Part shown: piece after piece, positions 57,080 to 64,000 of the stretch | How positions within the stretch are numbered: position 1 is the stretch's first letter | How the letters are laid out: every line of letters starts with the position of its first letter | Origin: Fragilariopsis cylindrus CCMP1102 | Taxonomy: Eukaryota > Bacillariophyta > Bacillariophyceae > Bacillariales > Bacillariaceae | Reading direction: 5' to 3' | Assembly: GCA_900095095.1 (NCBI GenBank) | Contig: FMBT01000366.1 | Span: 1 to 64,000, forward strand | DNA: 64,000 bases | Translations under genes and position numbers: made by a program | The notes under the pieces: model-generated | Databases searched by the model: none | Seen by the model: only the letters and a program-made list of their open reading frames with translations | Told to the model about the DNA's origin: nothing

Positions 57080-58740
57080 AGTTCTCATAATGTTATTCTC
57101 ATTGGTACAGCTTCTTCTGCATTCATGTACAGCCCTCCACATTCTGCTTCAGCCGCTGATTGCATGACAGATTTGATTATTTTTGCTAATATGCATATTG
57201 CTCCAATGAACAATTTTCAGTCTAAATTGCCTAGATAGTGCTAACTGGATGCTCTGCTTCTTGATTTTGCTGCCACTTGCTTCCAGATGTGTTGCACAGT
57301 AGTTTAGAAAGTACACTAGTGCATCTTGTGTATCTTGTGTTCCTTTCGTTGCTGCTATACATAGTTCATTCAATGCATGTTGTATTGTATTGTCTATTGC
57401 TCAACTTACATATCTATTGTGTATTGTATTAATTTGTTTTGGTAAGAATGGTTTTGATTCATCTATGTTCTACTACTCATTCATACTGTACTTTCTGTCC
57501 AAATTCCGGCCTGTGGTATTTTGTAGGTGCATCAAATAGTTTTGATGGTGCTTTGTGTGGGTATTCTTCTAATAATAGTACTTTTTTACACATGCTTTCA
57601 CTGATAATTTTACTTCTATTTCTGTGTAGTTCCAATCTAAATTGATACCTATGTATTTTGATCCTGTCCAATCTGTTTTTACAGTTTTCTGTGGTCTGAT
57701 GTCACTACAGAATTGAGCACAGGTGATCTTCTTGTTCTTGGAGATGTCACACTTTTTGATTAGAAGATGCATGGTATCTGCTCCTCCTTGCGCATTGTTC
57801 TGCCAAATTCATTTGCACTTGATAGTTGCCATTTTCTTCCTACCTCAGGGTCCTCATTTTTGATTAAGTGTCTATATTCTAACATCTTTCCTGTTGTTTC
57901 ATCAAGTACAGCCATTGCATGGTGAGGTGGCAATTCATTTGTGGTGTTGGACGCCACTGTTGATGTAATATGAGTTGCAAGTTTTGCTTGTAACCTTGAT
58001 CTGGTTAGTTGTTGTAACTGATTGATTGCTGTGTCTGCTGTAAAACTATGATGATATCGTTTAGTGAGGGATTTTTGTGAGATGGGGGTAGCCGACGAGT
58101 TTTTTTTCTACGTGAAAATATTTGTGCACTTACAGCCGGGCTTATAAAATTTGAACCAATGGTATTCACTTAAACAATGAAATATGTCTGAAAAGCGGAC
58201 ATTACAAGCTTTCTGAAACTGTCTCATATATGTAACTTAATGTCTATTATTCGTTGAGTTATTATAGCCATAAAGTTACCCCCTTCCTGCACACCTCTTT
58301 TGTCGCGTTGTACAAACCAACCCCATACAAAAATTCGGGTCTGCACGCGCTTCAAAATTTTCTCATTTGCTATGTTTGACTAGGCTAACGGCGCACCAAT
58401 TCCTAAAAACATCAATCAGCGGTTGATCCCGTCTAAAATTTTGGCTAGAAATAAATGGGCGTATGTATCAAGAGGGTTCTCTCTTGCGCAGGCTGACAAC
58501 CAAAAACAACAAAAATTGAAACAAATCTACGAGGTACGAGGTACAGTTAAATTAAGACGGAAAAAGAGGTGTGCAGGAAGGGGGTTGGCGCAGGACTTTA
58601 CGAAAGCCCTCACTAAACAAGATATCTTTCAACTGTCTTGTGCCTAAGCTCTTCTGGATCATTGCCTTTTTATTCTACCATGTAGTACTCTCTCTGTGTA
58701 TCACTGTTGGTGACAACTCTATGCTATGACACAACTATGC
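57080..58740 (-). mobile_element. Ty1/copia retrotransposon relic with deleted RT core
   Basis: Read on the minus strand: VVTNSDTQREYYMVE, RHKTVERYHHSFTADTAI (split by an insertion), LTRSRLQAKL, HHAMAVLDETTGKMLEYRHL and SANEFGRTM, typical of the region before reverse transcriptase. The sequence then jumps near 57770 directly to KTDWTGSKYIGINLDWNY, which is the end of the RT domain, then an RT/RNase H linker, MNELCIAATKGTQDTQDALV, FLNYCATH and AAEAECGGLYMNAEEAVPMR of RNase H. The RT palm with its catalytic YVDD box is missing, so the copy cannot move on its own. Stops and frame changes are present. No LTRs recognised. Diatom copia elements are common; the subgroup cannot be fixed here. Confidence 0.8.
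58059..58620. mobile_element. 562 bp non-autonomous inverted-repeat element nested in the copia relic
   Basis: Ends are GTTTAGTGAGGG (58059) and CCCTCACTAAAC (58607), inverted. A second inverted pair lies inside: ACCCCCTTCCTGCACACCTC (about 58277) and GAGGTGTGCAGGAAGGGGGT (about 58566). GATATC flanks both ends (58053-58058 and 58621-58626). Removing the element and one GATATC restores an in-frame copia segment (VERYHHSFTADTA), which identifies the flanks as a target-site duplication of about 6 bp. No transposase is encoded. The superfamily is unassigned. Confidence 0.8.
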
Positions 58741-58789
58741 TTTAGTTTGGTTCTAAAAGATGCACCACTGGTTGGCTACAATATTTTTT

Positions 58790-58882
58790 AGGGTTCCGCC
58801 TTTTACAAAAGAAGTACTGGCTAAAAGTATTGATAGTGTAGTCTCACATGAGAGAAACTTGTAAAAGGGTGTCCTCCCACCA
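58790..58882. repeat. Short imperfect inverted repeat, possible MITE remnant
   Basis: CCTTTTACAA near 58798 and TTGTAAAAGG near 58859 face each other with further partial matches outward, about 90 bp in all. Terminal symmetry is weak. Confidence 0.3.
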
Positions 58883-60292
58883 TGTAATCCTCTCAACCAG
58901 GTACCTTGTGATGATGTTGTGCACCGGGACTGTATTCCCTCCAGTCACAGAATGTAAGCTTCCTCCCTATTAATAATAGATCACCACAATTTTAGCTCAG
59001 CCTTAACTATAGATCTATCCTATACTATCCTATACTATGTCTAGTCTATTGTAGACCCTTAGGGTGTGGCATACCTTGCTGCATGCCCCAAAAGAAGTTA
59101 GTTCCAAAAAAAGCACATGCTCTAATGAAGCTTTTTAAAAATGCTCCTGTAGGTATGCTACCAATTTTTCTTGTGTTGAAAATGATATGGCTTGCAATTC
59201 ATTGCTGACTTCAAAAAGCAGGAGGAGGAGTGCAGGGTACCCCAACTCAATCAATGAAAACATATAATAGATATCTCAGCAAACTGTTTATATTTCAATG
59301 CAAGTTACAAACACCACTACAGTTGTTTATGCTTGAATACCTTGAGTGGATTTTGTTGGAGTGAGAACACTTGAATATGATATAGAGCAGCTATACCTCC
59401 TGTGCTGTACCACTGCAAGGGGAAAGTGCACAGTTCTTTGAAAAGGACTCTAATCATCTCACAGTAGTAGTATAAGGCACATGGATTTCTATGCCACCCA
59501 CCTACCAATTTGACACAATTAAGTGGCGTGGGACACAAACACTGCTGGAAAATTGCACCACAATACCTTCATACTGATTCCACAATACCTTCATACTCAT
59601 TTTTAAAGTGCTTTTTAGACAGATCAGTATCTAGTCGTGCACAAGGGAGGTTGTGATGGAAATGATTTTTCATCAATCAAAGCAGTTACATACAGAGTAC
59701 TTAGTAGAGATAGAACTATGCGTGCTCTATTGTCATGTAATGATCAGCTTCTTAAGAGATGTATTAATCTTCTCACTTTTCATTCATACCACCATACCAG
59801 TTTATTCTGCTATTACATCATCTACATCTGTGCCTTCCCTTTTGGTTTTATTAGGTACTGTAGTTTACAAGTTACTACATCTATTGTATGTAGTGCTTGA
59901 CAGTTTCTTGTGTTCCGTGTGAGTCCGGGAAATTATTTGAAGGTTGTTGCTTCATTTTTCTTAGACGAGTTTTGGTCGCGGAGCACTGCATATCACCCTA
60001 TTTCCAACGGTCCCCTTAATTCAATTAATCTTAATTAGTGAATTTGAAATTTGAATTTTTGTTTGACATACTTTTCGGATGCCTTGGCTGGATACGACAA
60101 GTATGTAAAGTAAGCAAGTTGAAAGTACTGTATATCCCAATTTCTTTTCTAAAACGGATCGAAATACTCCTGGTTAACGTACAGCATCTCACAGAGATAG
60201 ATTATTGTGTCATTATTTAGACTTCCTTTGCGAAAGAAAAGAAAAGAAGACAAAACACAACGAAAGAAAACAGCACCCTACAATATACTACT
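58883..60292. other. Intergenic, probably old repetitive DNA
   Basis: No gene supported. The part next to the copia relic may be more element sequence, but I find no domain. The last 200 bp precede the LRR gene and probably hold its promoter. Confidence 0.4.
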
Positions 60293-62937
60293 ATGACGAT
60301 GTCTATTTACTCATCACCGTCGTCCAACAAGATTTCTAAATTGTCTCAAATTAGTATTCTATTACTGTCGCTTCTTTGTCTTCTTCTTCGTCCCGTTGAG
60401 GTCACAGCTAAGTTAGGTGAAGGTATAGTAGCTGTTACCGATGTGAATGAGAAAGATCTCACATCCATATCAGCATCGACTGTTGAATATTCTCGTGCTC
60501 GTACTACCGCTGCGATAGTGGTGGTGGGGGTAGTACTACTACTGATCGTTCATTAGGAGTGGGTTATAATAAGAAACCGTATCGGAAGCCTGCTCCTAAG
60601 ACCTATAAGAAACCATCTCATCATCATCCAAATCGAAGAAAGCCTGCGCCCAGTAATCGTCAATATTATGTTAAGAAACCAATCGAAACGCCCCCAGGAG
60701 GGAGGCATAATGGTCATTACTATATAAAGGTTCCTGTATCGAAGCCAACTCCTCACTATGATTATAACAATAACAATAATTATAACTATAATCCAAAAAC
60801 ACCAGTATACAAACCAAAACCGAATCCAACATCACAATCGAATCCAACAAAACGTCCAACGAAATCACCAACAAAGAAGCCAAAACCGACCAACAAACCA
60901 ACATCCTATTCTAATCCTACACCAAAGCCAACACAGTATTCACCTGTTTCGACTCCAACAAAGCCGCCAACAGCAACACCAAATGCGAAGACACCACAAC
61001 CAACAAAAACGTCCATCAACGAAGCGTCCAACGGTCAAACCAACTACAGACAAACCAACAACACGTCCAACAACAGATACACCAACGTTGGTGGTATGGC
61101 CAGTAACATCATCACCAACAACAGGTGCAATAGTAGAAGGAACAACAGATACACCAACGTTAGTTGTATGGCCAGTAACATCATCACCAACAACAGGTGC
61201 AGTAGTAGAAGGAACAACAGATACACCAACGTTGGTGGTATGGCCAGTAACATCATCACCAACAACAGGTGCAATAGTAGAAGGAAAGAAAATACCACCA
61301 ACATTTGCTCCATCCAGTACGACATCACCAACGATTAATTTACCACCTGCAGCTAGAACACCACCTGTACCAGAAAAGACACCGGTCGTAGTACAAGTAG
61401 AAGATACAGAACCATCTAAGATACAATTACGTATACAAGATTTTGTTCTAAGTGGTGGCGAAGAATTTAATGATCCGACGTCGTATCAATCAGTTGCATT
61501 ACGTAGAGTAGAAGAACAATTGAATGCAGATCAAATGACAACTATAAAATTATTACAATATTATTCATTATATTGTATTTATGAAGCAACATCTTCAAAA
61601 TCAAATGAATATATTATATCCACTGGTGCATTCCAAAATGATGATATTATACCTGGATGGAAAGTTTCAACAGGTTGGTTATCAAATAATTTAGATCCAT
61701 GTGATGGTGGCTGGTACGGTGTTGCTTGTGATACAACAGGACAAGAAATGGGCGAACAGTTTGATCAAGACGAGGGTGTTGGTGAAGGGAAGATTATTAA
61801 TTTAGACTTATTTGATAATAGTTTAACAGGAAATTTTCCACCGGAGGTTGTATTGTTGGCAAGTGATGGATTTTATGCAACTGGTGCTGGTTCATTAGTC
61901 TCATTAGATATATTCAATAATGATTATATGTCTAATAATAATGACAATTCATGGATACAAGATTTAGGATCACAACTTGGTAAGTTTTGTATATATTATG
62001 TGATTTTTACTGTTTGTCGTTCTGCTCTTTATCTTGTCGAGACACATACCCCTTCACCGACTCTCACGCCTCTCTTTCTCTTTGTCTCGTTTGCGTACTC
62101 CTTATATCTCCACACTCAGGTTATCTTTATCTCCAAAATACGATGTTTGCTGGGTCGTTACCATCAAAATTCCCTAATGGATTAATCGAATTAGATATTG
62201 CTAATAGTATGATAACAGGACCGTTGGACGGGAAAGCATTTGAAGGTCTGACTGCATTGCGATTCTTACTAATGGATGGTATACAATTTAATAGTTCGAT
62301 ACCAACAGAAATTGCATCGTTACCAAATTTGGAATACTTATTCGCAACCGATGCTATGATAACAGGTGATTTGTCATATATGGAAGATATGTCAGTCATA
62401 TTTGAACATTGGGTTGATCGTAATCCAATGCTGGGTGGAACGATTCCTAACTTTATTGGTAAATTAACAACTCTCCAATCCTTTTCGATAGCGGAATGTA
62501 ACTTTGTTGGTACAATCCCAGAAAGTATTGGTAACTTAGCATTGATGCAACAGATGTGGTTATATGGGAATCAATTATCAGGTGAAATCCCTGCATCGAT
62601 TGGTGACTTGAAATTTATCAGAATCTTTCAGGTAGAAGATAACAATTTAAGTGATAGTATGCCAGAATCAATTTGTGATAATTTTTCTACCGGTATGCTT
62701 GAAGTACTAGGTGCAGATTGTGAAGACGTTGATGTAAGTTAACACAGAATTGATACATACCTGCATAATACTATGCTTCAGTCGTTAACCGGTATTTATA
62801 TGTTCCGTATTCTATTTGGTAGTACCTTTACTAACACCTGCTCCAACACATTTCTCTTTCTCTCTATTCCCTCCTTTGTTTTTTAGTGTCCATGCTGTAC
62901 CTGCTGTACTGTCGAAGAGTGCCGAGAATTAAATTAG
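60293..62937 (+). CDS. Secreted leucine-rich-repeat protein with PT-rich N-terminal region (frameshifted)
   Basis: Exons: 60293-61979, 62120-62733 and 62887-62937; introns 140 and 153 bp with GTAAGT donors. A signal peptide (ISILLLSLLCLLLRPVEVTA) precedes Lys/Pro/Tyr-rich sequence (YNKKPYRKPAPKTYKKPSH), PTKKPKPTN linkers and three copies of TDTPTLVVWPVTSSPTTGA. The LRR cap has LQYYSLYCIYEAT and DPCDGGWYGVACD, then repeats such as LTGNFPPEV, FAGSLPSKFPNGLIELDI, LGGTIPNFIGKL, FVGTIPESIGNL and LSGEIPASIGDL. It ends in CEDVDCPCCTCC, a pattern I associate with diatom LRR proteins. Two frame changes are needed, at a G run near 60528-60535 and an A run near 61003-61010. Likely extracellular recognition or adhesion; ligand unknown. 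Confidence 0.8.
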
Positions 62938-64000
62938 AGAACGTACCTGCCGCAAAAAAAAGAAAAATCATGTAAAGTAAAGTAAATCTTGATGCATCGA
63001 TCCATTCGTCATATGCACACTAACCAATCAATAAGCATCGATGGATATCCCCTCGATCCTTACTATGCAACGTGTCATAAAAGAGATGATGGATGAATGA
63101 TGTTATTTTACCAAGTTCAATTCATAAAAAGAGTAGCCAGAATAAAATTTACCATGAGGTAGTTTAGTAAAAATAGGAAATGCTATCAGATAAAATAAAG
63201 CGTTTTCACATTCATAATATTATTCAATCTCAACTAGTTACAGTAGTTGTAGATGATGACCTTAGAATTTGGATGGAAATAATAGTTATAGTATTAGAAC
63301 TAATTTCATAGGACAAACAAATCTTATCATGCTGTGACAAACAAAAAGGGGGTACATACATAGCATATTTTACCAAGTAGGAAAGAGTAGACCAAAACTA
63401 AGAGCATGACAGCAATACATTTTTTGCATAAAAGGAGCTGCAGATTCAACTGACTCATCTAGCTAGAATGCCTTGTGGTGACTTGAAAAGCTACCCATTG
63501 ATGCGAATAGTGCAGCTTGACACAACATTTATTGCATTTAGATGAAAATAATGAGGGACACTGTATTGTACTAGAAGTATAATTAGAGTGTAATTTAATA
63601 GCTGCTACTCAAGTCCCAACTACCTCAACAGAGACAAGACAGTCACCAGCCAGCTCATCACTGCTGCCCCAACTCCTCGCAATGCTTTTTGTGTTACCTC
63701 TTATCTCTTGATTTTGAGCTAAAACAAGGATCTCTTTAGTGTGGGTAAATCCTATCATCAGTGGGGTCTAGGAACCCTAAATAGAAACCCTAAATAATTG
63801 AAAAGTGTCAACAAGATGCAAGTTTACCTACTTTCTAAAGAGTACGCACACACACACACATACACATCATTATATGATTTGTACGTGAGAACCAATTCAA
63901 ACAGTATGACCACAGACAACTGGAGATATCTTCTATTAGACCACCAACCACCAGCAACACAACTAACTACACAATCTAATAATTACCTAACATATCAATA
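62938..64000. other. Intergenic region to window end
   Basis: About 1 kb of AT-rich DNA with no supported gene and only a CA microsatellite near 63847. Confidence 0.4.

Noticed and set aside
58059-58620. CACTA-type transposon because CACTAAAC occurs at one end
   Set aside because: CACTA elements begin with CACTA and end with TAGTG; here the orientation is reversed and the flanking duplication is about 6 bp, not 3 bp.
1-64000. tRNA, rRNA and CRISPR features
   Set aside because: I saw no cloverleaf-type A/B box pair, rRNA core or regularly spaced palindromic repeat array; short hairpins and tandem repeats do not fit these classes. A covariance-model scan would be decisive.

Overview
The window looks like nuclear DNA of a stramenopile alga, most likely a diatom. 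The DNA is AT-rich and genes are sparse. Introns are short to medium (140-607 bp) with GT/AG ends and usually a GTAAGT donor. Many predicted secreted or membrane proteins carry PT/PS-rich linkers, Ser/Lys repeats, ShK-type cysteine motifs or diatom-style LRRs. There is also a polyamine synthase fusion of the kind linked to long-chain polyamines, a protein with a plastid-type leader, and a Ty1/copia relic. I assigned the group from these traits, not from a database match.

Layout. 8-5485 (-): a four-exon kexin/furin-like subtilase. 6170-6690: a decayed coding relic. 7336-7728 (-): a small Trp-rich protein. 9246-12953 (+): a three-exon protein with a membrane anchor, an AdoMet-decarboxylase-like domain lacking its key residues, an aminopropyltransferase domain and a SET-like tail. 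14875-23350 (-): three paralogous secreted ShK-type proteins, two of them in a direct segmental duplication that shares upstream repeat elements. 25456-28329 (-): a large secreted Cys-rich, low-complexity protein. 29449-31434 (-): a duplicated beta-solenoid-like type I membrane protein flanked by direct repeats. 32759-33694 (+): a methyltransferase with a plastid-lumen style leader. 34483-35943 (+): a Q/N-rich basic/acidic protein. 36851-42388 (-): an 1845-residue Lys/Ser plus PSxxPS repeat membrane protein. 43832-49273: three genes with the same allene-oxide-cyclase/dirigent-like barrel. 49906-52375 (-): a disrupted type II NADH dehydrogenase. 52840-55542 (-): a SYO1/HEATR3-like protein. 56340-58740: a tandem array, then a Ty1/copia relic lacking the reverse transcriptase core, itself split by a 562 bp inverted-repeat element. 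60293-62937 (+): a secreted LRR protein.

Two themes stand out. First, most genes encode secreted or surface proteins built from small folded modules plus repetitive linkers, which fits a cell-wall or extracellular-matrix neighbourhood; the polyamine synthase and the Lys/Ser/PS-repeat protein could both bear on silica biology, but that is inference. Second, at least four conserved genes (subtilase, NDH2, SYO1/HEATR3, LRR) show small frame breaks, several in A, T or G runs, while the long lineage-specific ORFs are intact. This is either residual long-read indel error or real decay, and it must be resolved before these proteins are used.
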